From Gemmatimonadota bacterium (GTDB lineage Bacteria > Gemmatimonadota > Gemmatimonadetes > Gemmatimonadales > Gemmatimonadaceae), in the NCBI GenBank assembly GCA_016719105.1, contig JADKAQ010000001.1, positions 434,001 to 498,000 of the forward strand: DNA of 64,000 nt, in the 5' to 3' direction. Position numbers and translations under genes: made by a program. This document shows positions 30,601-39,329 of this stretch, in pieces; position 1 is the stretch's first letter, and the number at the start of each line of letters is the position of its first letter. The notes beneath the pieces are model-generated. The model was not told where the DNA came from. It saw only the letters and a list, made by a program, of their open reading frames with translations, and did no database searches.

Positions 30601-32658
30601 ATGTCTTCGCGCGCCGACTTCCGCCTCGAATCGCCGTTTGCCCCCGCGGGTGACCAGCCCAGGGCGATCGCTGAACTGAATGCGGGCCTCGCACGAGGCG
30701 ACCGCTTCCAGACGCTGCTCGGCGTCACCGGCTCGGGGAAGACGATGACCGTCGCCAACGTCATCGCCGCGCACGGCAAGCCGACGCTCGTCCTGTCGCA
30801 CAACAAGACGCTCGCGGCGCAGCTCTACGGGGAGCTCAAGTCGTTCTTTCCCAGCAACGCGGTCGAGTACTTCATCTCGTACTACGACTACTACCAGCCC
30901 GAGGCCTACGTCCCCTCGACCGACACCTACATCGAGAAGGACGCGTCGATCAACGAGGACATCGACCGGCTGCGGCTGCGGGCCACCTCGTCGCTGATGG
31001 AGCGGGACGACGTCGTCATCGTGGCGACGGTCTCGGCGATCTACGGCTTGGGCGATCCGGTCGAGTACAAGGAGCGGATGGTGACGCTGGCCACGGGGCA
31101 GCGCATTGCCCGCGACCAGATCCTTCGCCTCCTCGTCGGGATCCTGTATTCGCGCAACGACGTCGCCTTCGAGCGGGGGACGTTTCGCGTGCGCGGCGAC
31201 ACGATCGAAATCCTCCCGGCCTACGAAGAACAGGGGGTGCGTGTCGAGATGTGGGGGGACGAGATCGAGCGCATCTCCAAGATCTCGGCCCTGACCGGCG
31301 AGACGATCGCGGTGCTCGACAAGGCGGCGATCTACCCGGCGAAGCACTTCATCACGAACCGCCCGACGCTGGTGAAGGCGGCCGAGTCGATTCGCGCCGA
31401 GCTGACGGATCGTTTGATGGTGCTGCGCAACGCGGGGAAGCTGCTCGAGGCGCAACGGCTGGAGTCGCGCACCAACTTCGACCTCGAGATGATGCTCGAG
31501 ATCGGGACCTGCGCGGGGATCGAGAACTACTCGCGCCACCTCACGGGACGTGCCCCGGGCGAGCGCCCCGCCTGCCTCTTCGACTACTTCCCCGAGGACT
31601 TCCTCGTGGTGGTCGACGAGTCGCACGTGACGCTGCCGCAGGTGCGCGGGATGTACAACGGTGACCGGGCGCGCAAGGAAGTGCTGGTGGAGTATGGCTT
31701 CCGGCTCCCCAGCGCGCTGGACAACCGGCCGCTGGTCTTCGACGAGTTCCTGACGCTGACGCCGCGCGCCCTGTTCGTGAGCGCGACGCCGTCGGAGCTC
31801 GAGTTGCAGCTGTCGGATGGCGTCGTGGTGGAGCAGATCATCCGGCCGACCGGGCTGGTCGATCCGGAGATCGAGGTGCGCCCGGTGCGGGGGCAGGTCG
31901 ACGACCTGCTCAACGAGATCCGGCTGCGCGAGCGGAAGGGGGAGCGCGTGCTGGTCACGACGCTCACCAAGCGCATGGCCGAGGACCTCACCGACTACCT
32001 GGCGCAGACCGGGGTGCGGGTGCGCTACATGCACTCCGACATCGACGCCATCGAGCGCATGGAGATCGTCCGCGGGCTGCGCCTGGGGGAGTTCGACGTG
32101 CTGATCGGGATCAACCTGCTGCGCGAGGGGCTCGACATGCCCGAAGTCTCGCTGGTGGCGATCCTCGACGCCGACCAGGAGGGCTTCCTGCGCAGCGACC
32201 GGTCGCTGATCCAGACGGTCGGGCGGGCGGCGCGCCACGTGAACGGGCGGGCGATCTTCTACGCCGACCGGATCACCGACTCGATGACGCGCTGCATGGG
32301 CGAGACGGGGCGTCGTCGACAGCTGCAAGTGGCGTTCAACACGGCCAACGGCATCGTCCCACGCGGGGTGGTGAAGTCGGTGGATGAGGTGCGCTTCATC
32401 ACGCGTGTCGCCGATGCCCGCGAGGAGAAGGACGGGAAGGTGCGGAAGGTGGCGGAGGCCAAGGCCACCTATTCGGCGTCCGAGCTGGACGAGATGATCA
32501 CGCGCCTGGAGCAGGACATGCGCGTGGCGGCCGAGGAGCTGGACTTCGAGGCGGCCGCGCGGCTGCGCGACGAGGTGTTCGAGCTGCGGGCGCGCCGCGA
32601 CAGCGCCAACGTCTCGCGCAAGCGTGACGCGTTCGCCGACATCCGCGCGAGTCGTTAG
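30601..32658 (+). CDS. uvrB: excinuclease ABC subunit B
   Basis: UvrB verifies DNA damage in nucleotide excision repair. The 685 residues include Walker A GVTGSGKT (41-48), the beta-hairpin YYDYYQPEAYVP that probes the strand, helicase motifs (LVVVDESHVTLPQ, VLIGINLLREGLDMPEVSLV, IQTVGRAARH) and a C-terminal UVR coiled-coil (LEQDMRVAAEELDFEAAARL) that binds UvrA or UvrC. Its stop codon is the TAG inside a GTTAGGC heptamer. Confidence 0.98.
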   Translation: MSSRADFRLESPFAPAGDQPRAIAELNAGLARGDRFQTLLGVTGSGKTMTVANVIAAHGKPTLVLSHNKTLAAQLYGELKSFFPSNAVEYFISYYDYYQPEAYVPSTDTYIEKDASINEDIDRLRLRATSSLMERDDVVIVATVSAIYGLGDPVEYKERMVTLATGQRIARDQILRLLVGILYSRNDVAFERGTFRVRGDTIEILPAYEEQGVRVEMWGDEIERISKISALTGETIAVLDKAAIYPAKHFITNRPTLVKAAESIRAELTDRLMVLRNAGKLLEAQRLESRTNFDLEMMLEIGTCAGIENYSRHLTGRAPGERPACLFDYFPEDFLVVVDESHVTLPQVRGMYNGDRARKEVLVEYGFRLPSALDNRPLVFDEFLTLTPRALFVSATPSELELQLSDGVVVEQIIRPTGLVDPEIEVRPVRGQVDDLLNEIRLRERKGERVLVTTLTKRMAEDLTDYLAQTGVRVRYMHSDIDAIERMEIVRGLRLGEFDVLIGINLLREGLDMPEVSLVAILDADQEGFLRSDRSLIQTVGRAARHVNGRAIFYADRITDSMTRCMGETGRRRQLQVAFNTANGIVPRGVVKSVDEVRFITRVADAREEKDGKVRKVAEAKATYSASELDEMITRLEQDMRVAAEELDFEAAARLRDEVFELRARRDSANVSRKRDAFADIRASR

Positions 32659-32660
32659 GC

Positions 32661-33074
32661 GTGCTGCGCCTGTCGCTCGGCGAGCTGGAGTCGTGGGGGG
32701 AGGCGCTGGGGCGTGGGCTGCGTGCGCCGCGCGTCGTCACCCTCGGCGGCGACCTTGGGGCTGGCAAGACGACGCTCGTCCAGGCGATCTGCCGGGGATA
32801 CGGCGTGACCGAGCCGGTCACCTCGCCGACCTTTGCGCTGGTGCACGAGTATCGCGGCGGGGAGACGTCGGTGTATCACCTCGACTTGTATCGCCTGCGC
32901 GACGCGCGCGACCTGCTGCAGCTGGGATGGGAGGAGATCATGGCGGCCGACGCGCTCATCCTGGTCGAATGGCCGGAGCGCGCCGGCGATGCGCTCCCGC
33001 CGGGAGCGCTCCACCTTGTGCTCGCCCACGTGGCGGGAGCGACCGATGTCCGGGACCTGCACGTCGATGGCTGA
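32661..33074 (+). CDS. tsaE: tRNA t6A biosynthesis ATPase TsaE
   Basis: TsaE works with TsaB and TsaD in making threonylcarbamoyl-adenosine at position 37 of tRNAs reading ANN codons. The 137-residue product has Walker A (GGDLGAGKTTLVQAI), VTSPTFALVHEY, and the Walker-B-like HLDLYRL, with LVEWPER near the end. It starts with GTG two bases after uvrB and overlaps tsaB. Confidence 0.94.
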   Translation: MLRLSLGELESWGEALGRGLRAPRVVTLGGDLGAGKTTLVQAICRGYGVTEPVTSPTFALVHEYRGGETSVYHLDLYRLRDARDLLQLGWEEIMAADALILVEWPERAGDALPPGALHLVLAHVAGATDVRDLHVDG

Positions 33075-33815
33075 CCTCGTCCTCGTCCTCGAGGCGTCTG
33101 CCGGGAGCGGTTCGCTCGCGCTGTTGCGCGGGGAGACCGTGGTGGCTGAGGCAGGGGTCCCGATGCGGGGGCACGACGGGGAGCGCCTGATGCCGACCCT
33201 CGTGCAGCTGCTGCACGACAGCGGGGCCGCGACCCACGACCTGCAGCGGATCGTCTGCGGTGCGGGGCCCGGGGGATTCACGTCGCTGCGCATCGCGGCG
33301 GCGATCGCCAAGGGACTCGCCGAGTCGTTAGGCGTGGAGTTGTGGGGCGTCTCGTCGCTGGCGCTCCTGGCCGCGGGGGAGCGGGGCGACGAAGGGGAGG
33401 CATGGCATCACGAGGCGGCGACAGGAGCGTGGCGGGGGGGCATCGCGCCGGGGCGCGTCGCCGCGACGTGCTGGCCGTGCTCGATGCGTTGCGGGGCGAG
33501 TGGTACTCGCAGCGATTCGGCTTCGGCCCGGACGGAACGGTGATGGCGGTGGATGCGCCGATGCGCCGCGATCGTGCCGCGCTGAACGCCGAGGCGGCGG
33601 CGCGCGGCGGTGCGCGCATCGTCGGCACGTGGGGCGATTCGTTCGGCGGAGGACGCCATGCGTCGCCCTTGGCGCGCGACGTCGCGCGCCTGCCCAAGGG
33701 GCCGCTGCTCCATCCCGTGGACGTCGCCCGCTGGGAGCCCGACTATGGGCGACTCGCCGAGGCACAGGTCAAGTGGGAGCAGGCGCACGGACGGCCGCTC
33801 GGGGCGCTGGGATGA
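33067..33815 (+). CDS. tsaB: tRNA t6A biosynthesis protein TsaB, frame broken at a G7 tract
   Basis: The N-terminal half (VLVLEASAGSGSLALLRGE, CGAGPGGFTSLRIAAAIAKG, WGVSSLALLA) is a clear TsaB/YeaZ ASKHA domain. After 33440 the correct continuation (DVLAVLDALRGEWYSQRFGF) is in the -1 frame and runs to a stop at 33815. One more G in the run 33434-33440 would restore a 249-residue protein. TsaB is essential in most bacteria and the stop overlaps rimI in the usual ATGA way, so a sequencing indel or slippage is more likely than true decay. Confidence 0.85.
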
Positions 33816-34282
33816 CGGAGGGCGCGGTCACGGTGCGCGCCGCGACGCTCGCCGATGTCGAGGGGGTCGTCGCGATCGAGCGTGCCGCGTTCTCCGATCC
33901 CTGGACGGCCAAGTCGTTTCGTGAGCTGGTGGGGCGGCCGGAGGTCCTCTTCGACGTGGCGGTTCGCCCGCTCGGCGAAGGGGAGGGGGACGAGGTGATC
34001 GGCTTCGTGATCGTGTACACCGTCGAGGGCGAAGGAGACCTCGCCAACCTCGCCATCGCAGCGTCGGCGCGCGGCCACGGGGAGGGACGTCGCCTCCTGC
34101 GGCACGCGATCCAGGGGGCGGTCGCCCGCGGGGTGCAGCTCCTGTTCCTCGAGGTGCGGGAGTCGAACGAAGCGGCGCGTGCGCTGTACGACTCGGAGGG
34201 GTTCATGGAGGTTGGGCGCCGCGCGAAGTACTATGTGCGGCCCGCGGAGGATGCGCTCATTTTGCGAAAGGAACTGCCCTAG
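33812..34282 (+). CDS. rimI: ribosomal protein S18-alanine N-acetyltransferase RimI
   Basis: The 156-residue GNAT protein starts MTEGAVTVRAATLADVEGVV and has DPWTAKSFRELV, the acetyl-CoA loop (AASARGHGEGRRLL), and FLEVRESNEAARALYDSEGF with a final tyrosine pair. These match RimI, which is often encoded with tsaB and tsaE. The frame is open upstream but that is tsaB; the ATG overlaps the tsaB stop. Confidence 0.92.
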   Translation: MTEGAVTVRAATLADVEGVVAIERAAFSDPWTAKSFRELVGRPEVLFDVAVRPLGEGEGDEVIGFVIVYTVEGEGDLANLAIAASARGHGEGRRLLRHAIQGAVARGVQLLFLEVRESNEAARALYDSEGFMEVGRRAKYYVRPAEDALILRKELP

Positions 34283-34306
34283 CGCACACTTCCGGTACGA
34301 CGCGGA

Positions 34307-34312
34307 ATAGAA
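34307..34312 (+). promoter_or_regulatory. candidate -10 element of ssb
   Basis: TAGAAT lies 71 bases before the ssb start, in the 100-base gap after rimI. The -35 region is poor. A 6-bp hairpin (CGCCCC/GGGGCG, 34318-34336) follows in the presumed leader. Confidence 0.4.
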
Positions 34313-34382
34313 TGGTGGCGCCCCCCTCTTGGGGCGTGCATACTGTCCATGGCGAGTCCATCACACTCGCCCAGGAGGAAAT

Positions 34383-34913
34383 GTGAGTCGAAGCCTGAAC
34401 AAGGTCATGTTGATCGGGAACCTCGGTAAGGATCCCGAGATCAAGTCGGTAGGGAGCGGCGGTCGCGTCGCGGAGTTCTCGCTGGCCACCACGCGCACGT
34501 GGAACGGTCCCGGCGGCGATCGGCAGGAGAAGACGGAGTGGCATCGCTGCGTGGCGTGGAACGCGCGCGGCCCCGGCGGCAGCGGGCTCGCCGACATCAT
34601 CGAGCGCTACGTCCGCAAGGGCGATCGCCTGTACGTCGAGGGGAGCATCGAGTATCGCCAGTGGACCGACAAGGAAGGGCAGACGCGCTACACCACCGAG
34701 ATCCGCGTGCGTGACATGGTCATGCTGAGCGGGAAGAGCGGTGGGGAAGGCGGCGGTGGCGGCGGTGAGTACAACGGCGGCGGGCGTTCGCGTTCCGCGG
34801 CCCCGGACCGCGCGCGGTCCTCCGCTGGGATGGCCCCGCCGTCCGGTGGCGGCGACGACTTCGAGGACTTCCCGAATGCCCTCGAGACGGATGAGGACGA
34901 CCTCCCGTTCTGA
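34383..34913 (+). CDS. ssb: single-stranded DNA-binding protein
   Basis: The 176-residue SSB has an OB fold (MSRSLNKVMLIGNLGKDPEI, TEWHRCVAWN, YVRKGDRLYVEGSIEYRQW), a Gly/Arg-rich linker and the acidic C-terminal tip DEDDLPF that recruits partner proteins. The start is GTG at 34383, preceded by a perfect AGGAGG at 34373; the nearby ATG at 34381 is followed at once by a stop in its frame. Confidence 0.97.
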   Translation: MSRSLNKVMLIGNLGKDPEIKSVGSGGRVAEFSLATTRTWNGPGGDRQEKTEWHRCVAWNARGPGGSGLADIIERYVRKGDRLYVEGSIEYRQWTDKEGQTRYTTEIRVRDMVMLSGKSGGEGGGGGGEYNGGGRSRSAAPDRARSSAGMAPPSGGGDDFEDFPNALETDEDDLPF

Positions 34914-34917
34914 TCGG

Positions 34918-36184
34918 ATGATCGGTGCGTGGCTCGCGACGGGAGCGCTCTTCGCTCCCGTCGCGCTTCACGCCCAAGCGACGCGGGGCGCGACCGATTC
35001 CGTGCGCGTTGCCTCGGCGTCCTCGCTGCAGACTCGCCCGGCGACAGGGGGAGGCGCGGCACGCACGCACGTCGTCGCCGAAGGGGAGACACTCTGGAGC
35101 CTGGCGACGCGCTATCTGGGCGACGGGCATCGATGGGAGGAGATCGCGGCGCTCAACCGCTCCGTGGTCGCGAGCGCCCGCGCCCTTCCCGCCGGAACGC
35201 GCCTCATCCTCCCCGGCGACGCGGCAGATGCGCTCCCCACCAAAGTGTCGAACGGTGTCGCCGAACTCCCCAAGGAGGGCGGAGCCTCGCTCGACGAGTT
35301 CTACGCGCGCTTCGCCGGCCGGACGGTCTTCTTCGGCGTCCAGCGCTCGACCGCGGTATTGGTTCCGCCACCCACGCTGGGGCTTCAGTCGGCAGGCGCC
35401 GGGAGCGAACCCTCGGTGGTGCGAGCGGCGCCCGCGGCTGAAGGCGTCAAGAACGCCGTCGGAGGCACTGTCGCGGGGGCAGGGGGGGCGAAGGGGGGCG
35501 CTCCTGCGCGAGCGGCTCTCCGCGCCGTGGCTCGACGACGATACGGTCGAAGAGCGCGCGGGCGCCGTGCGTCGTCGGCTCGATGTCCCGGCCGTCGCGG
35601 GGAATGCGGGGGGGCGCGAGTTGCACCTGTACGATCGCGTGTCGCTCTCGGCGCCGAGGGACGAGCCCGCGCGGGAGGGGCGCGAGTACCTCGCGATCTC
35701 GCTCGGCGACTCCATCGCGGGGGTAGGGCGGGTCGTCCTCCCCTTGGGGGTGGTGCGCGTGGTCCGAGCGGATTCGGCGGCGCGGGGGAGCGAGGGGGTG
35801 ATCGTGGCCAAGTTCGGGACGATCGAGGAAGGCGTGCGCCTGGTCGTGCCGCCGGCGGAAGTGGCCGACCGTGGCGTCGGATCGGCGGATCACGACGCCG
35901 GTGCGAGCGGGGCGGTCGTCGCCGTGATCGACGGCGCGGTACTGCCCACCCTTCAGCACATGGTGCTGGTCGATGTCGGTGCGGCGCGAGGTGTTCGCGC
36001 CGGCGACCGCGTGACCTTCTACCGCGATCTCGAGGCGAGAGATCGCGAGGCGACGTCGGGCGAGGTCGCGCAGGGAATTGTGATGCGCGTCTCGTTGCGC
36101 GGCGCGAGCGCGCTGATCGTTCGGCAGTCGCAGCCGGCGCTGGGCGAGGGGACCCCCGTCCGGGTTGCCCGTCCGCTCCCCTGA
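34918..36184 (+). CDS. secreted LysM-domain protein, frame broken in a G-rich tract
   Basis: The N-terminus is a signal peptide (cleavage likely after HAQA) followed by a LysM domain at about residues 47-100 (VVAEGETLWSLATRYLGDGH, AGTRLILPGD), which binds peptidoglycan. At about 35482-35498, with runs of seven and six G, the coding signal moves to the +1 frame and continues as a coherent 220-residue part ending at 36184. Removing one G gives 421 residues. The second half is Val/Gly-rich, probably beta, of no family I know. It begins five bases after ssb. A frameshift artefact is likely; a real truncation is possible. Confidence 0.7.
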
Positions 36185-36255
36185 GGGGTGCCCGCGAGGT
36201 TACATTGTGCGCGAAGCTCGCGTCCCATGCACGCCGACGACGAGATGTTAGGCTA

Positions 36256-36287
36256 CGGCGCTGGGGAATCCCCGGCGCCGTTTGTCT
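36256..36287 (+). terminator. terminator after the LysM gene
   Basis: CGGCGC-T-GGGG and CCCCGGCGCCG pair around AAT with one bulged base and are followed by TTTGTCT. A GTTAGGC heptamer lies just before it at 36247. Confidence 0.75.
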
Positions 36288-36299
36288 AGCCGCCGGGTC

Positions 36300-36363
36300 G
36301 TCGGCGACCGATCGGAGTGTCGCTCGCCGACACACGCGTGGTGCGCCGGCTCGATAGGCCGGC
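36300..36363 (+). other. structured intergenic leader before the epimerase
   Basis: Two further hairpins follow the terminator: GTCGGCGA with TCGCCGAC (36300-36331) and GCCGGC with GCCGGC around TCGATAG (36345-36363). With the terminator this fills most of the 298-base gap. No known riboswitch class is apparent. Confidence 0.4.
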
Positions 36364-36399
36364 CGTACATCTCTCGAACCCCATGAGGAAAGGATCGCC

Positions 36400-36486
36400 G
36401 TGACGCCACTCGCCCAGCTTCGCGTGCCGTGCGCCGCGGGCCGCCAGCCCGCCGCCCTCCCGCTCACTGCCGGAGCCCGCGCATGA
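36400..36486 (+). CDS. possible 28-codon leader ORF
   Basis: GTG at 36400 follows GAGGAAAGG at a good distance and opens 28 codons (MTPLAQLRVPCAAGRQPAAL and eight more) whose TGA overlaps the epimerase ATG as ATGA. Such overlaps are the rule for real gene pairs here, so this may be a translated leader peptide. The Pro/Ala-rich composition is also what random GC-rich DNA gives, so it is only a candidate. Confidence 0.3.
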   Translation: MTPLAQLRVPCAAGRQPAALPLTAGARA

Positions 36487-37448
36487 GCCGCCGCGCCCTC
36501 GTCTCCGGCGGTGCCGGCTTCATCGGCTCGCACGTCACCGAGCTGCTCCTCAGTCGCGGCTATCACGTCGACATCGTCGACAATCTCTCGTCAGGCAAGC
36601 GCGAGAACGTCCCGGCCGGTGCCACGTTGCACGTGGCGGACATCGGGTCGGCTGACGCGGCGGCGCTGGTGCGCGGCGGGCGCTACGACGTCCTCTGCCA
36701 CCTCGCGGCGCAGATCGACGTGCGCAAGAGCGTGAACGACCCGATGTACGATGCCGGGGTCAACATCGTCGGGACGCTCAACCTGCTCGAGGCGGTGCGC
36801 ACATCGGGACACCAGACGCGCGTCATCTTCTCGTCGACGGGCGGGGCGATCTACGGCGACTTCGTGAGCGTGCCCACGGTGGAGTCGATGCCCAAGGATC
36901 CGCAGTCGCCGTACGGGATCGCGAAGCTGTCGGTGGAGTACTACATGGGGTATTACGCGCGCATTCACGGGCTCGACACCGTGGCGCTGCGCTACGCGAA
37001 CGTCTACGGTCCGCGCCAGGATCCGCACGGCGAGGCGGGGGTCGTGGCGATCTTCTGCAACCGCATCCTGAAGGGAGAGGCGCTCACGGTGTTCGGCGAG
37101 GGGCTGCAGACGCGCGACTACGTGTATGCCGGCGACGTGGCGCGCGCCAACCTGGCCGCCGCCGAGGCGACGCTCCCCGCCGCCGCGCAGGTCGACGTGC
37201 GAGCCTACAACGTGGGAACCGGCGTCGAGACGACGGTGCTCGACCTCGCCGCGGCGCTGCAGGGGGCCGCCGGCTCCAACGTTCCGGTGCAGCACGCCCC
37301 GGCGCGCCTGGGCGAACAGCAGCGCTCCTCGGTCAACATCGACAAGGCCGCGCGCGAACTGGGCTGGCGGCCCGAGATGACGCTCGCCGAAGGGACGCGA
37401 CGCACGTTCGAGTACTTCGCGGCCAAGGCGCGCGGGGGCGCGGCGTGA
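36483..37448 (+). CDS. NAD-dependent epimerase, UDP-glucose 4-epimerase-like
   Basis: The 321-residue protein has the Rossmann motif SGGAGFIGSHVTELLLSRGY, VDNLSSGKRENV, the catalytic SSTGGAIYGD and Y-G-I-A-K, and RYANVYGPRQDPHGEAGVV. This is the GalE-like/WbpP-like group acting on UDP-hexoses or UDP-HexNAc; the exact substrate cannot be told. Its stop overlaps the GTG of tolQ, so it is translationally coupled to the Tol-Pal operon. Confidence 0.85.
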   Translation: MSRRALVSGGAGFIGSHVTELLLSRGYHVDIVDNLSSGKRENVPAGATLHVADIGSADAAALVRGGRYDVLCHLAAQIDVRKSVNDPMYDAGVNIVGTLNLLEAVRTSGHQTRVIFSSTGGAIYGDFVSVPTVESMPKDPQSPYGIAKLSVEYYMGYYARIHGLDTVALRYANVYGPRQDPHGEAGVVAIFCNRILKGEALTVFGEGLQTRDYVYAGDVARANLAAAEATLPAAAQVDVRAYNVGTGVETTVLDLAAALQGAAGSNVPVQHAPARLGEQQRSSVNIDKAARELGWRPEMTLAEGTRRTFEYFAAKARGGAA

Positions 37449-38164
37449 CCTGGGCGCCCCTGGCGCAGATGGGGGGGGCGGTTCCCACCTCGGCGTGGGA
37501 CCTCCTCCTCTCGACCGACCCGGTCACCAAGGCGGTCCTGGGGGTCCTCGCGGTGCTGTCGCTGGTGAGCTGGACGATCGTCCTGGCCAAGTGGCGCGAG
37601 TTCGGTCGCGTCACGCGTGCGTCGCGAATCTTCATGGACGGCTTCGACAAGGCCAAGGGGCTCTCCGACGTGGCGGCGCTCGCGCGCAAGGGCGGGGCGA
37701 GCCCGTTTGCCCATGTGCTGGATCGGGCGGAGCGCTTCATGTCCGACACGCGTCCGGCGATGGCGGCCACGACCGACCGCACGGCGCGTTTCAGCGCGTC
37801 GCAACTCGAGGCGTTGCGCCTGGTGCTCGACTCGCAGGCCGAGGCGGAGCGTGACACGCTGGCGCACTACGTCCCGTGGCTGGCGACGATCGGCTCGGCG
37901 TCGCCGCTGATCGGGCTGTTCGGGACGGTGCTCGGCATCATTCAGTCGTTTGTCGGCATCGCGACCAGTGGATCGGGCAGCGTGGCCTCGGTTGCCCCTG
38001 GTGTCGCCGCGGCCCTCACCGCCACGGCGGCGGCGCTCGCCGTCGCCATTCCCGCGGTCTTCGCGTACAACATCTTTGCCAATCGGCTGAATCGCATCGA
38101 AGGGGAACTCGAGGGATTCGGCTCGGAACTCATCGCCCTGCTGGTGCGCGAGGAGCGCATCTAG
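37445..38164 (+). CDS. tolQ: Tol-Pal proton channel subunit TolQ (MotA/TolQ/ExbB)
   Basis: The 239 residues have three membrane segments: one near 25-45 (AVLGVLAVLSLVSWTIVLAK) and two after residue 140 (WLATIGSASPLIGLFGTVLG, ALTATAAALAVAIPAVFAYN), as in TolQ. With TolR it uses the proton gradient to drive outer-membrane constriction and Pal movement. The start is GTG overlapping the epimerase stop. A G8 run (37471-37478) near the start is in frame. Confidence 0.93.
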   Translation: MTWAPLAQMGGAVPTSAWDLLLSTDPVTKAVLGVLAVLSLVSWTIVLAKWREFGRVTRASRIFMDGFDKAKGLSDVAALARKGGASPFAHVLDRAERFMSDTRPAMAATTDRTARFSASQLEALRLVLDSQAEAERDTLAHYVPWLATIGSASPLIGLFGTVLGIIQSFVGIATSGSGSVASVAPGVAAALTATAAALAVAIPAVFAYNIFANRLNRIEGELEGFGSELIALLVREERI

Positions 38165-38170
38165 CCGTCG

Positions 38171-38578
38171 ATGGCGCGCCGACGGGGCGAGCGCACGCCG
38201 CTCAACGCCGAGATCAACGTGGTGAGCCTCATCGACGTGATGATGCTCCTCCTGGTGATCTTCATGATCACGGCGCCCATGATGCAGGGCGGCGTCGACG
38301 TGCAGCTGCCGAAGGGTGAGGCCCGCGCGCTCGAGCCCAAGAGCGGACTCGTGGTCACGATCGACCGGAAAGGGAACGTCTTCGTCGACGAGACGAGGAT
38401 GACGTTCGAGGAATTCAGCGCGGCCTACACCGCGCTGTCGGAACAGCGCGGGAAGCGCGGCGTCTACCTGCGGGCCGACGCCTCCGTGCCGTACGGCGTG
38501 GTCGCCCGTGTCCTCGGCGTGATGGTCAAGGCCGGGACGAGTGGTGTGGGGATGGTGGTGGAGCCGGAGAAGCCGTGA
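38171..38578 (+). CDS. tolR: Tol-Pal protein TolR (ExbD family)
   Basis: This 135-residue protein has one N-terminal membrane helix with the conserved Asp (INVVSLIDVMMLLLVIFMIT) and a periplasmic domain (VDVQLPKGEARALEPKSGLV). TolR couples proton flow through TolQ to TolA. It starts six bases after tolQ. Confidence 0.94.
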   Translation: MARRRGERTPLNAEINVVSLIDVMMLLLVIFMITAPMMQGGVDVQLPKGEARALEPKSGLVVTIDRKGNVFVDETRMTFEEFSAAYTALSEQRGKRGVYLRADASVPYGVVARVLGVMVKAGTSGVGMVVEPEKP

Positions 38579-38624
38579 CCGATCGCGCGAGAATGCCGAC
38601 TGACCGTGCACCGGTACCGGGGGC

Positions 38625-39329
38625 GTGACGACGCGCACCCGACGCGCGGGGATGGGGCTTCCCGCCACGGTCTCCCTGGTCCTGCACCTCTCACTGGTGG
38701 TGCTGGCGGTCGTCGTGGCCCGGGACAAGCCGCTGGCCCTTCCGCCCGTGTACCAGGTGGACCTGATCGCCGCACCACCCGGACCGCGGGCGATCGGGCA
38801 GGTGTCGGAACAGGCGGCGGCGCCGGCGGCGGAAACGCCGCCGCCCAAGCGCGCCGAGGCGCCTGACGAGACCCCGGTGCCGATGAAGAAGGCGCCGCGC
38901 AAGCCGGCCCCGGTCAAGTCGACGCCGGTGCCTAACGCCAAGCCCGGACAGACGCGCAACACGCCGGCCCCGAAGGCGGGCGGCGGGGCCGAGGGGGGGA
39001 GGGGGACCGACGTCGCGAACGTCAGCGTGCAAGGGATCCCGTTTCCCTATCCGGGTTATCTGGAGAACATCGTCCGCCAGATCGCCCTGCGCTTCAAGCC
39101 GCGCGCCGGACAGACGCTGGTGGCCGAAGTGCTCTTCTTCATCCGACGGGACGGCAGCATGAACGGCTTCCAGTTCCGTCGTCGGTCGGGATCGTACGAG
39201 TTCGACCTCGAGGCCCAGGGGGCGGTAGAGGCCGCGGCGCGCTCCGGCGCGTTCGGTCCGCTCCCGGATGGATTCAGGGACGATGTCCTGACGGTTATTT
39301 TCAGCTTCGATCCGCAACTCATCCGCTGA
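38625..39329 (+). CDS. tolA: TonB/TolA-like energy transducer
   Basis: The 234-residue protein has an N-terminal membrane anchor (VSLVLHLSLVVLAVVVARDK), a Pro/Lys/Ala-rich periplasm-spanning stretch to about residue 130, and a TonB-type C-terminal domain (PYPGYLENIVRQIALRFKPR, VEAAARSGAFGPLPDGF). Its place between tolR and tolB indicates the TolA role. The start is GTG at 38625. It contains the only inverted copy of GTTAGGC (38930-38936). Confidence 0.85.
   Translation: MTTRTRRAGMGLPATVSLVLHLSLVVLAVVVARDKPLALPPVYQVDLIAAPPGPRAIGQVSEQAAAPAAETPPPKRAEAPDETPVPMKKAPRKPAPVKSTPVPNAKPGQTRNTPAPKAGGGAEGGRGTDVANVSVQGIPFPYPGYLENIVRQIALRFKPRAGQTLVAEVLFFIRRDGSMNGFQFRRRSGSYEFDLEAQGAVEAAARSGAFGPLPDGFRDDVLTVIFSFDPQLIR

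Noticed and set aside
29179..32328. A 1049-codon open frame on the - strand across rel and uvrB
   Set aside because: It lies fully antisense to two unmistakable genes; GC-rich codon use on one strand leaves long stop-free antisense frames. The translation is Arg/His/Leu/Asp-rich with no motifs. Similar shadows at 9766-11211, 14520-15869 and 25358-26989 were left out for the same reason.
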